Assembly (NCBI GenBank): GCA_964492825.1
Contig: CAZBLP010000028.1
Span: forward strand, 1-27,452
Length of the DNA stretch: 27,452 nt
From: CAZBLP01 sp964492825
GTDB lineage: Bacteria; DYJV01
Direction of reading: 5' to 3'
In this document: positions 15,609-22,278 of the stretch, in pieces
Layout: every line of letters starts with the position of its first letter
How positions within the stretch are numbered: position 1 is the first letter of the stretch
Program-made: the position numbers and the translations under genes
The notes under the pieces: generated by a model
The model's input: the letters and a program-made list of their open reading frames with translations, nothing else
Database searches by the model: none
What the model was told of the DNA's origin: nothing

Positions 15609-16217
15609 TTAATCATTAAATTCTTCTAACATTTCAGGTTTTACTTTTCTTAAAAACTCCACAACTATTAACGTTATAAAACCTTCTATAATCATAACAG
15701 GAATATGTGCTGCAACAGTTAATTCAGCTACTTTTAAAAATGATTTTCCTGTAAAAAAAAGAGACGCTCCTACTAAAACAGCAGCAAAAAACACTGATAA
15801 AAACCCTGATAAATACTCTCCAATAATTATAATTTTTTTGTTTTTACTATGTTTAAAAACCATGAATATATAATAAACAATTATTGATGGAAAAGCCATA
15901 TTAAAGGTATTCACCCCCAACGTGGTCAGACCTCCAAATTGGAATAATATTCCTTGAAGAAATAATCCTATAAGAATGGCAGGGAAAGCTGCCCATCCAA
16001 GCAGTATCCCTGCAAGTCCGTTTAAAATAAGATGAACACTTGTTGGACCTATTGGCACATGAATTAATGATGCAACAAAGAATGCTGCAGAAATCAGAGC
16101 AACAAGAGGAATCCTGTTATTATCCAATCTTTTTAATCCCAAATATACTCCTGCTGCTGTTAAAACTCCGCCTGTTATAAGTACCGGTGCAGATAAGACT
16201 CCTTCTGATATATGCAT
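15609..16217 (-). CDS. cbiM: Energy-coupling factor transporter substrate-capture protein CbiM/NikM
   Basis: CbiM/NikM is the membrane substrate-binding component of ECF-type cobalt or nickel transporters. The N-terminus MHISEG, whose free amine and H2 bind the metal, is exact. The motif HVPIGPTSVHLILNG (H53, H62) and the FGGLTTLGVNTFNMAFPS stretch (about residues 93-111) are also conserved. There are about six membrane segments in 202 residues. The start overlaps the stop of the DUF4198 gene by one base. The other expected parts (CbiN/NikN, CbiQ, ATPase CbiO) are absent nearby: the next gene on this strand is across the convergent phosphatase. Cobalt versus nickel cannot be decided, though the DUF4198 partner favours nickel. 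Confidence 0.92.
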   Translation of the reverse strand: MHISEGVLSAPVLITGGVLTAAGVYLGLKRLDNNRIPLVALISAAFFVASLIHVPIGPTSVHLILNGLAGILLGWAAFPAILIGLFLQGILFQFGGLTTLGVNTFNMAFPSIIVYYIFMVFKHSKNKKIIIIGEYLSGFLSVFFAAVLVGASLFFTGKSFLKVAELTVAAHIPVMIIEGFITLIVVEFLRKVKPEMLEEFND

Positions 16218-16966
16218 TATTTCATATCCTCAACTTTTATCCAAATTAAAGCTCCTACTTCAACATCTTTGCCATTAATTTTATCACCTTCCATAAGAGC
16301 TGCAAAACCCCACCAGCCCTGTTTTGGCATTGCATAAGAAAATTCTCCGTTTTTATCAGCCTTTATAACCTGTGTTATATATGGTTCTGAAGGTGCTTTT
16401 AATTTACCGTCTTTATTGTAGTATTCAACTTCTATTTCGGCAAATGGCACTGGTTTGCCTTTGTACAAAACTATTCCTCTAAAAATATTCCCTGTCCATA
16501 ATCCGTATGGCCGTACAAGAGGCTCTATCTCTGCTGGTAAACCCACCAAATTATCCCAGCCTTCTTCCAAACCATAAGTATTTACAATTACTTTGGTATA
16601 ATGAATAATATATTTGTTCTCAGCTGGTTCCCAATAAGGCTTTGGTGCAACATAAAATATGTAATCACCTGGTTTTTTAATTCTATAAGTTGTTTCCCAA
16701 GTTTTAAATTTTTTAACCATTTTCAACTTTAATAAGTTCAGAAGATTAATTTTCTTCCCACCTATCATAACACCAAATTTATCAGGTTTTTCCATGCTCA
16801 TCATATTGCCTTCAAAAGGATGAGTAAAGACCACATTTAATTTGATTTTATTTCCGGTTTTATGTGTGACTATATTGGTTGAAGGTATTATCATCTGAAA
16901 ATGTGCAAAAACTGAAGTTACAGTTAAAAATATTGATACTAATGTAAATAATAAAATTTTTTTCAT
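16217..16966 (-). CDS. Periplasmic DUF4198 (NikK-like) protein
   Basis: The 249-residue protein has a signal peptide of about 21 residues ending SVFA, and the predicted mature protein starts with histidine (HFQMIIPS). DUF4198 proteins are beta-rich periplasmic proteins; members encoded beside nickel ECF transporters are called NikK and are thought to help metal uptake. Family segments visible include VFTHPFEGNMMSMEKPDKFGV, the aromatic stretch PKPYWEPAENKY and a C-terminal domain with KADKNGEFSYAMPKQGWWGF. A mature N-terminal histidine can chelate a metal by a histidine-brace-like mode. The ribosome site GGAGG precedes the ATG; the gene is coupled to cbiM by a TAATG overlap. Confidence 0.85.
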   Translation of the reverse strand: MKKILLFTLVSIFLTVTSVFAHFQMIIPSTNIVTHKTGNKIKLNVVFTHPFEGNMMSMEKPDKFGVMIGGKKINLLNLLKLKMVKKFKTWETTYRIKKPGDYIFYVAPKPYWEPAENKYIIHYTKVIVNTYGLEEGWDNLVGLPAEIEPLVRPYGLWTGNIFRGIVLYKGKPVPFAEIEVEYYNKDGKLKAPSEPYITQVIKADKNGEFSYAMPKQGWWGFAALMEGDKINGKDVEVGALIWIKVEDMK

Positions 16967-17056
16967 TTTTTGCCTCCTGCATATTCAATACTGGTTCCAT
17001 GTTCAAAGTGGAATAAAAATTCGAACTTTTGCTACACAAACAATCTTGAAATAGTA

Positions 17057-17122
17057 GATTCTTCGGGCTTAAACCCTCAGCATGACGTCATTTTCTGTCA
17101 TTCTGAGTGATAGCAAAGAATC
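17057..17122. repeat. Imperfect inverted repeat of widespread interspersed type
   Basis: Two arms of about 28 bases face each other. The left begins GATTCTTCGGGC and ends CTCAGCATGAC (17057-17086). The right begins TGTCATTCTGAG and ends AAAGAATCC (17096-17123). They form an interrupted hairpin. Elements containing GATTCTT and CTCAG.ATGAC are common as dispersed repeats in intergenic regions of many bacterial genomes. Only one copy is in the window. Confidence 0.65.
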
Positions 17123-17123
17123 C

Positions 17124-17129
17124 ATTATA
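17124..17129 (-). promoter_or_regulatory. Possible -10 box upstream of the DUF4198-cbiM unit
   Basis: A perfect TATAAT hexamer in the context TTGTATAATGG lies directly upstream of the inverted repeat in the direction of transcription. No good -35 box was found at 16-18 bases. If used, the transcript would have a leader of about 150 bases containing the whole inverted repeat. Confidence 0.3.
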
Positions 17130-17198
17130 CAATTTAAAATTTGTTTTTATATTGCTTTTCACTATGCATTAATTGTAAATTATCTTTGTCTTCAAGGC

Positions 17199-17241
17199 AA
17201 AAAAAAACCATGAAGACTATAAAATATAACCTTCATGGTTT
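17199..17241 (-). terminator. Intrinsic terminator downstream of livF
   Basis: An 11-base perfect inverted repeat (AAACCATGAAG / CTTCATGGTTT) with a 15-base loop is followed on the minus strand by a run of T (9 T in all, three of them in the stem). It lies about 75 bases after the livF stop. It ends either the liv operon, the possible small RNA, or both. Confidence 0.75.
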
Positions 17242-17307
17242 AAAAAATTCTTTCTTAGAATTTTTTATAAGTAAAAATTAATTACATAATTAAAATACGC
17301 TTGTCAA
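17199..17307 (-). ncRNA. Possible small RNA between livF and the DUF4198 gene
   Basis: Just after the livF stop the minus strand has a perfect TTGACA (17307-17302), a 17-base spacer and TAATTA (17284-17279). A start near 17272 and the terminator ending at 17199 would give an RNA of about 74 bases with two hairpins (17266-17242 and 17241-17205). No open frame of note is inside. The alternative is a liv operon 3' end with a chance promoter-like sequence. Confidence 0.25.
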
Positions 17308-17314
17308 GAAATTT

Positions 17315-18022
17315 CTACAACCCGAGATAAACTTTTTTTACATCAGGATTAGTTAACAATTCTTTTGATGGTCCTTCCATAGCAACTCTGCCGGTATCAA
17401 GAACATAACCATAATCGGAATTTTCAAGAGCAAGCTGGACATCTTGCTCAACTAAAAATATGGTAGTACCCTCTTCTTTTATTTTTAAAACAATATCTAT
17501 TAAATCATCAACAATTAAAGGAGCTAAACCCAAAGACATCTCATCTATTAAAAGAACTGTAGGTTTCCCCATAAGTCCTCTGCCAATTGCAACCATTTGC
17601 TGCTCACCGCCTGAAAGGCTGCCGGCTCTCTGCAATCTACGTTCTTTTAACCTTGAAAATAATGAATAAATATACTCCAAATCTTTTCTAATCTCAGGGT
17701 CATTACCTCTGTAATAAGCACCCATTAAAAGATTTTCTTCCACTGTCATATCAGGAAACAATCTCCTGCCTTCAGGAACATGAATTATTCCCAATTCCAC
17801 AATTTCATCAGACGAAAGATTCTTTAAAGATTTTCCGTCATATAATATATCACCGTTTTTATATTTTAAAAGTCCTGATAATGTTCTTAAAAAAGTTGTT
17901 TTACCTGCACCATTTGACCCGACAAGAGAAACAATTTTACCTCTTTCAATTTCCAAATTAAGATCCCATAATACTTGAACATCACCATAACTAACATCAA
18001 GATTTTTTACCTCAATAAGCAT
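17315..18022 (-). CDS. livF: Branched-chain amino acid-type ABC transporter ATPase LivF
   Basis: This is one of two ATPases of a Liv-type uptake system. The 235-residue protein has a Walker A motif GSNGAGKT (35-42), an intact signature LSGGEQQ (135-141), Walker B VLLIDE (155-160) and the LivF-typical segment VPEGRRLFPDMTVEENLLMG at 81-100. Together with LivG it drives transport through LivHM. It is the last gene of the liv operon: 13 bases after livG, with a GGAGG site before ATG. A terminator follows at 17199-17241. Confidence 0.94.
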   Translation of the reverse strand: MLIEVKNLDVSYGDVQVLWDLNLEIERGKIVSLVGSNGAGKTTFLRTLSGLLKYKNGDILYDGKSLKNLSSDEIVELGIIHVPEGRRLFPDMTVEENLLMGAYYRGNDPEIRKDLEYIYSLFSRLKERRLQRAGSLSGGEQQMVAIGRGLMGKPTVLLIDEMSLGLAPLIVDDLIDIVLKIKEEGTTIFLVEQDVQLALENSDYGYVLDTGRVAMEGPSKELLTNPDVKKVYLGL

Positions 18023-18035
18023 CTAAAACCTCCAT

Positions 18036-18794
18036 TTAAGCTGTTAATTCTTTGTATCTTTTTCCAAGATATGCTTTAATAACCGTAGGATCATTTAAAA
18101 CTTCCTCAGGTGAACCATCGGCAATTTTTTCACCATGATGCAAAACAAAAATATTATCACAAATAGCTTTAATAACTTTCATAACATGCTCAATTACAAG
18201 CAGAGTTATTCCATTATCTCTAATTTTTAAAATTAATTTAATTGCATTGTCAATTTCTATAGGATTAAGGCCAGCCATAACTTCGTCAAAAAATATTATT
18301 TCCGGTCCCATTGCAAGAGCTTTTGCTATTTCCAATCTTTTTCTCGAAGCAACATTTAAAACATCTGCTTTATCTTCTTTATATTTTGTCAAACCTACAA
18401 ATTCTATTACTTCTTCAGCAATTTCAAGAGCTTCTTTTGTATTTCTTTTGCTTCCTTTTGCTCCGAACATTGCTCCAACAGAGATATTCTCAAGTACAGT
18501 CATTCCTGGAAAAGGTTTAACTATCTGATAAGTCCTTGCCATTCCCATTCTGCCAATCTGATAAGGTTTTAATCCTTTAATGGATTTACCTTTATAAAAA
18601 ATATCACCGCTTGTAATAGATATATTGCCGCTAATCATATTTACAAGAGTTGTTTTTCCAGCACCGTTTGGCCCGATTAATCCTAATATTTCGCCTTTGT
18701 GAAGTTCAAAGTCAACTTCACTGTTGGCTCTTAGCCCCCCAAATTCTTTTGTAAGTTTCTCACCTTTTAAAATTACTTCACCTAATTGAGACAT
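18036..18794 (-). CDS. livG: Branched-chain amino acid-type ABC transporter ATPase LivG
   Basis: The 252-residue ATPase has Walker A GPNGAGKT (41-48), the LivG segment MARTYQIVKPFPGMTVLEN at about 85-103 and Walker B with IIFFDEVMAGLNP (166-178). The ABC signature is not LSGGQ: the position reads LNVASRKRLE (146-155). Similar replacements with a KRLE tail occur in a LivG subgroup that also has the DEVMAGLNP sequence, so it is probably functional with LivF supplying the canonical signature. GGAGG precedes the start codon; the gap to livM is 14 bases. Confidence 0.93.
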   Translation of the reverse strand: MSQLGEVILKGEKLTKEFGGLRANSEVDFELHKGEILGLIGPNGAGKTTLVNMISGNISITSGDIFYKGKSIKGLKPYQIGRMGMARTYQIVKPFPGMTVLENISVGAMFGAKGSKRNTKEALEIAEEVIEFVGLTKYKEDKADVLNVASRKRLEIAKALAMGPEIIFFDEVMAGLNPIEIDNAIKLILKIRDNGITLLVIEHVMKVIKAICDNIFVLHHGEKIADGSPEEVLNDPTVIKAYLGKRYKELTA

Positions 18795-18808
18795 TCTATC
18801 CTCCGAAG

Positions 18809-19768
18809 TTAAATTCTATGCTGCCTGATATTTTCAAAAAAGTAGGCAATGCCAATTTTCTTCCTAAAGCTGAATATATCTGAAATACCTTTTGGGAAAA
18901 ACAGTATTGCAACAATAACAATTGTGCCAAAAAACAGAGTATGTGCAACAAGAAAATAATTTGATAAAAATTCAGAAATTATTTCAATAGATGCTGCACC
19001 TATTAAAGGACCAAACAAACTTCCTATACCTCCGAAAACTGCCATTACTATCATTTTAACTGTTATCAGTACATTAAAAACAGGCTCAGGTTTAATAAAC
19101 CCCTGCTGATAAGCATAAATGCTACCTGCCAAACTTGTAAAAAAACCTGTAATAGCAAATGAAATACTTTTAAAAAGTGTAGTGTTTATACCCATGGAAT
19201 TTGCAGCATCTTCATCTTCTCTAATAGCTATAAATCCATACCCTAACTTGCTTCTGAGAACTAAAAAAGTAATTAAAAGCAGTATTACAAGCACACCTAA
19301 TGTTGTAAAATAGAAAAATTTATAACTTGCATTAACACTAAGATCCATCATAGGCAGGTATAAACCGGAATTACCCTCTGTAATTTCCATATTTTGAACA
19401 AGCGCTTTCATTGCTTCCGCTACCCCAAGAGTTGCTATTGCAAAATAGTGGCCAGACAGTCTTAGAATAGGTAAACCTATTATAAATCCGAAAATACCTC
19501 CGCCTATTCCGCTTAAAACAAGTGCCAAAAAGAAGTTCATATTTGCAAGGTTCATTAAAAGTGCTGTAACATATGCGCCTATTCCGAAAAAAACAACATT
19601 ACCGAAAGATGCATAACCGGTATATCCGCCAATTATATTCCATGCACTTGCCATTATGGCAAAAATCAAAATATCAGTAGCAAATCTCAAGATAAAGTTA
19701 TTCACAGTAAATGGTATAAACAGAGCTATTACAAATAATATTCCTAAGATTATAATATTTTTCTTCAT
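18809..19768 (-). CDS. livM: Branched-chain amino acid-type ABC transporter permease LivM
   Basis: This 319-residue inner-membrane permease has about eight to ten hydrophobic segments. LivM signatures include the helix with AWNIIGGYTGYASFGNVVFFGIGAYV (about 43-68), the segment LSGHYFAIATLGVAEA, and the ATPase-docking EAA-like stretch GYGFIAIREDEDAANSMGIN. The C-terminal VFGGIGSLFGPLIGA is also conserved. It is translated 3 bases after the livH stop, with its Shine-Dalgarno (AGGAGGT) inside the end of livH. Substrate cannot be specified beyond Liv/HAAT family. Confidence 0.93.
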   Translation of the reverse strand: MKKNIIILGILFVIALFIPFTVNNFILRFATDILIFAIMASAWNIIGGYTGYASFGNVVFFGIGAYVTALLMNLANMNFFLALVLSGIGGGIFGFIIGLPILRLSGHYFAIATLGVAEAMKALVQNMEITEGNSGLYLPMMDLSVNASYKFFYFTTLGVLVILLLITFLVLRSKLGYGFIAIREDEDAANSMGINTTLFKSISFAITGFFTSLAGSIYAYQQGFIKPEPVFNVLITVKMIVMAVFGGIGSLFGPLIGAASIEIISEFLSNYFLVAHTLFFGTIVIVAILFFPKGISDIFSFRKKIGIAYFFENIRQHRI

Positions 19769-19771
19769 TTT

Positions 19772-20629
19772 TTAATTTTTACCTCCTAATATACCTTTTG
19801 GCATAAAAATTAACACTAATACAAGAATAGTAAAGCTTATCAGACTTTCATAAGTTGTTCCAAACCAATTTGTGCCAATAGATTCTATAATACCCAATGC
19901 TAAACCACCAACAATAGGCCCCATCATAGTACCTAATCCTCCGACAATAGTAACAACAAATGATTTTAATGTAAGATGACCACCCATAGAAGGACTTATT
20001 GGAAAAAGTATTGCCCATAGGGTGCCTGCTGCTGCTGCCAAAGCTGTACCAATACCGAAAGTAATGGCATAAATCTTTGAAACTTTAACTCCTGTAAGCC
20101 TTGCAGCGTCAATATCTTGGGAAGTAGCTCTAATTGCCCTTCCAAGCCTTGTTTTATTTAAAATTATGAAGAGAATAATACTGATAATAATTGCAAGAAT
20201 AAATGCCACTAATCTAACATAAGGAATAGTTGCTCCAAAAAACTGGAAATTAGCTGCTGCATAAGCCACTTTAACTTTCCTAACATCTGATGTCCAAGCA
20301 AGCATTGCAGCATTATTAATAAAAATTTCTATTCCAAAGGTAAGAATTAAGGTAATAAAAATTTCTGCTTTAATTACCAAATTAATAATATTCTTTTGTA
20401 TTAAATAACCTAATAAAAACATAATCCCCATTGATATGATAAGACTTACAAAAGGGTCTATACCAAGCAAAGAAAACATCCAGTAAGTTGTATAAGCACC
20501 AAGCATAATAAAAGCACCGTGGGCAATATTAATTATATCCATAACACCCCAGATAAGAGACATTCCAAGAGCCATTAATGCATAAAGTCCGCCTTTAAGA
20601 ATACCGTTTATAAGAATTTGTAAAAACAT
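19772..20629 (-). CDS. livH: Branched-chain amino acid-type ABC transporter permease LivH
   Basis: The 285-residue permease contains the LivH hallmarks GGLYALMALGMSLIWGVMDIINIAHGAFIMLGAY (about 12-45), the docking loop LNKTRLGRAIRATSQDIDAARLTGV and the C-terminal VVTIVGGLGTMMGPIVGG. It forms the transport channel with LivM. It follows livK by 88 bases that contain a stem-loop; a GAGAGGA ribosome site precedes the ATG. Length and topology are normal. Confidence 0.94.
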   Translation of the reverse strand: MFLQILINGILKGGLYALMALGMSLIWGVMDIINIAHGAFIMLGAYTTYWMFSLLGIDPFVSLIISMGIMFLLGYLIQKNIINLVIKAEIFITLILTFGIEIFINNAAMLAWTSDVRKVKVAYAAANFQFFGATIPYVRLVAFILAIIISIILFIILNKTRLGRAIRATSQDIDAARLTGVKVSKIYAITFGIGTALAAAAGTLWAILFPISPSMGGHLTLKSFVVTIVGGLGTMMGPIVGGLALGIIESIGTNWFGTTYESLISFTILVLVLIFMPKGILGGKN

Positions 20630-20679
20630 TTTATCCTCTCTTAAAAAATTTTATCAATTTTTGTTAGACATCAGGATTT

Positions 20680-20708
20680 AAAGTAGCAGGAAAATTTCCT
20701 GCTACTTT
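20680..20708 (-). terminator. Stem-loop between livK and livH
   Basis: An 11-base stem (AAAGTAGCAGG / CCTGCTACTTT) with a 7-base A/T loop, extendable to 14 bases, lies 10 bases after the livK stop. On the minus strand it has only three U before A residues, so full termination is unlikely. It fits a processing or partial-termination element that keeps binding-protein mRNA in excess over permease mRNA. Confidence 0.65.
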
Positions 20709-20717
20709 TTCTATATA

Positions 20718-21917
20718 TTACCTATTTTTCCATGCTGGCATAGGATAAACAGGTTTTTTATGTTGATGTGGATATACTTCGTAAACTTTACCATCAAGAA
20801 TTTGTAAAACTACACTTGTACCTCTAATCTGTCCGTTTGTATTAAAAACTATATGACCGTAAATAGTATCCAAACTTGTTTTGGCAATCTCATTTCTAAC
20901 TTTTTCTTTATCTAAAGAACCTGCTTTTTCAATTGCATTTTTCAAAACTGCAAGAGCTGCAAAACCTGCTGCATTGTGATAATCTGGCATATAATTATAC
21001 TTTGCTCTAAATTCTTTTACAAATTCAGCAGTGTTTCCCATAAGGTATCCTGGGAAATTCATTTGATGAGACCATGAAGCAACACCATATAAATAATTTG
21101 CATCTTTTCCAAGAGCTTTTCTGAAATCAGCTTCTGATGGTCCAACAGTTAAACTTATCATTTTAGGTGCAACATTCAATTCTTTTGCTTGTTGAACAAA
21201 ATTCAAACCTTCCTCTGTATGGCCTGCAACCAAAACAACTTCAGGAGCTTTATTTTTTAATTTAGTTAACGCAGAACTGAAATCTGTTTGGCCTTCTGCA
21301 TATTTTTCATAAAGAACAATCTCAAAACCTGCTTTTTTAGCTAATTTTAATGTTCCTGAAGCAACACTTTTGTCAAATTTGTCATCTGCATAAAGAATAG
21401 CTATTTTTTTAGGCTTTGGTGAAACTGTTTGTAAATATTCCAAAGTTGATTTAAAATATTCACCTGCTGATGGTAAAAGACCGAAAATATATTTATTGTG
21501 TCTTGCAAATATTTTTCCAGAAGCACCACCAGCTTCTATCATCGGAGTTCTGTATCTTTGGGCAATTAAACTATCAGGAATGGTAATACCACTACTATAT
21601 GGCCCTAAAAGAAAATTAACTTTTTTCTCTGTAATTAATTTTTCCACTAATTTTGAACTTTCTGTGGCTTCACTTTTGTCATCAAAATAAACAATCTGTA
21701 ATTGATAAGATTTTCCGCCAACTTTTACTCCACCATTTTTGTTAATTTTTTCAACTGCCATATTGTAAGAATCAACATACAGTTTTCCAGTTCTGCTCTT
21801 TTTTCCTGTAAAAGAAATAGCACAACCAATTTTAATAACATTTTTCGCTGCACCAATTAAAGGAAAAGAGAAAATCAAAAAAATCCCGCAAATTAGTAAA
21901 AATAACCTTTTTTTCAT
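20718..21917 (-). CDS. livK: Periplasmic substrate-binding protein of a Liv-type ABC transporter
   Basis: The 399-residue exported protein has a signal peptide (about 1-24, ending IGAA). A type I periplasmic binding fold follows: IKIGCAISFTGKKSRTGKLYVDSYNMAVEKINKNGG at about 28-63, a GPYSSG element near 105, and the inter-lobe segments YADDKFDKSVASG and VLVAGHTEEGLNFVQQAKE. It captures the substrate for LivHMGF. Leu/Ile/Val, other amino acids, amides or small organic acids are all possible in this family; the binding-site residues could not be assigned by eye. It is the first gene of the operon. A strong TAGGAGG site precedes the ATG, and a 5' leader of about 200 bases is predicted. Confidence 0.9.
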   Translation of the reverse strand: MKKRLFLLICGIFLIFSFPLIGAAKNVIKIGCAISFTGKKSRTGKLYVDSYNMAVEKINKNGGVKVGGKSYQLQIVYFDDKSEATESSKLVEKLITEKKVNFLLGPYSSGITIPDSLIAQRYRTPMIEAGGASGKIFARHNKYIFGLLPSAGEYFKSTLEYLQTVSPKPKKIAILYADDKFDKSVASGTLKLAKKAGFEIVLYEKYAEGQTDFSSALTKLKNKAPEVVLVAGHTEEGLNFVQQAKELNVAPKMISLTVGPSEADFRKALGKDANYLYGVASWSHQMNFPGYLMGNTAEFVKEFRAKYNYMPDYHNAAGFAALAVLKNAIEKAGSLDKEKVRNEIAKTSLDTIYGHIVFNTNGQIRGTSVVLQILDGKVYEVYPHQHKKPVYPMPAWKNR

Positions 21918-22126
21918 TGCAAATACCTCCTAATAAAATTTTTTTCAAAAACCTTTTTATACAATGCAAAACATAAGCCAAAATATGAAAATATGTTTTT
22001 TTTATATATAATTTAAATAATTTCATGCTTTTATTTTTTATTAACAAGAAATATACAGCCCTAATTGCACTCATTAAAACAGGCGAATAATCACCACTCC
22101 AACTGTTTTTCGCCTATTTAGAAAAT

Positions 22127-22156
22127 TTTATACTTTTTGCCTAAGATAAATGTAAA
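22127..22156 (-). promoter_or_regulatory. Predicted livK promoter
   Basis: Minus-strand TTTACA (22156-22151), an 18-base spacer, and TATAAA (22132-22127). The implied start near 22119 puts the AGGCGAA / TTCGCCT stem-loop at the very 5' end of a leader of about 200 bases. Confidence 0.4.
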
Positions 22157-22241
22157 AATAAAATACTCTATTTTACTTTTATTTTGATTTTTAATTGCTA
22201 CTACCAATAACAATTTTTGAAAGATTATAACATAGATATTA

Positions 22242-22261
22242 CCCCCCTTGCGGGGGGGGGG
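22242..22261. terminator. C6-TTGC-G10 hairpin after the 12-heme cytochrome gene
   Basis: Six C, a TTGC loop and ten G form a very GC-rich hairpin in an AT-rich region, 17 bases beyond the cytochrome stop. No U-tract follows on the minus strand. The uninterrupted run of ten G is the only such tract in the window. Confidence 0.5.
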
Positions 22262-22278
22262 TAAAGGAGAGGTTGTTA

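Larger units (their letters stand above)
16967..17314. other. Intergenic region, DUF4198 gene to livF (348 bases)
   Basis: No open reading frame was recognised. Reading toward livF, the region holds the inverted repeat (17057-17122), a possible -10 (17124-17129), a T-tailed terminator (17199-17241), a small A/T hairpin (17242-17266) and a promoter-like pair (17279-17307). No cobalamin or nickel riboswitch motif was seen. Confidence 0.7.
21918..22278. other. Intergenic region upstream of livK (361 bases)
   Basis: The region holds the predicted livK promoter (22127-22156) and a stem-loop near the predicted transcript start (AGGCGAA at 22081-22087 against TTCGCCT at 22109-22115, 21-base loop). 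It also has a short open frame from 22074 with several Ile, Val and Leu codons but no ribosome site, and the C/G-run hairpin at 22242-22261. No tRNA or recognised riboswitch is present. Confidence 0.65.

Noticed and set aside
16967..17314. Cobalamin or nickel-responsive riboswitch upstream of the DUF4198-cbiM genes
   Set aside because: No B12-box-like or NiCo-type conserved elements were seen; the structure present is explained by the inverted repeat and terminator.
21832..22074. 80-codon minus-strand frame overlapping the livK start
   Set aside because: No ribosome site, overlaps the start of livK in another frame, and no domain recognised; kept only as part of the leader discussion.
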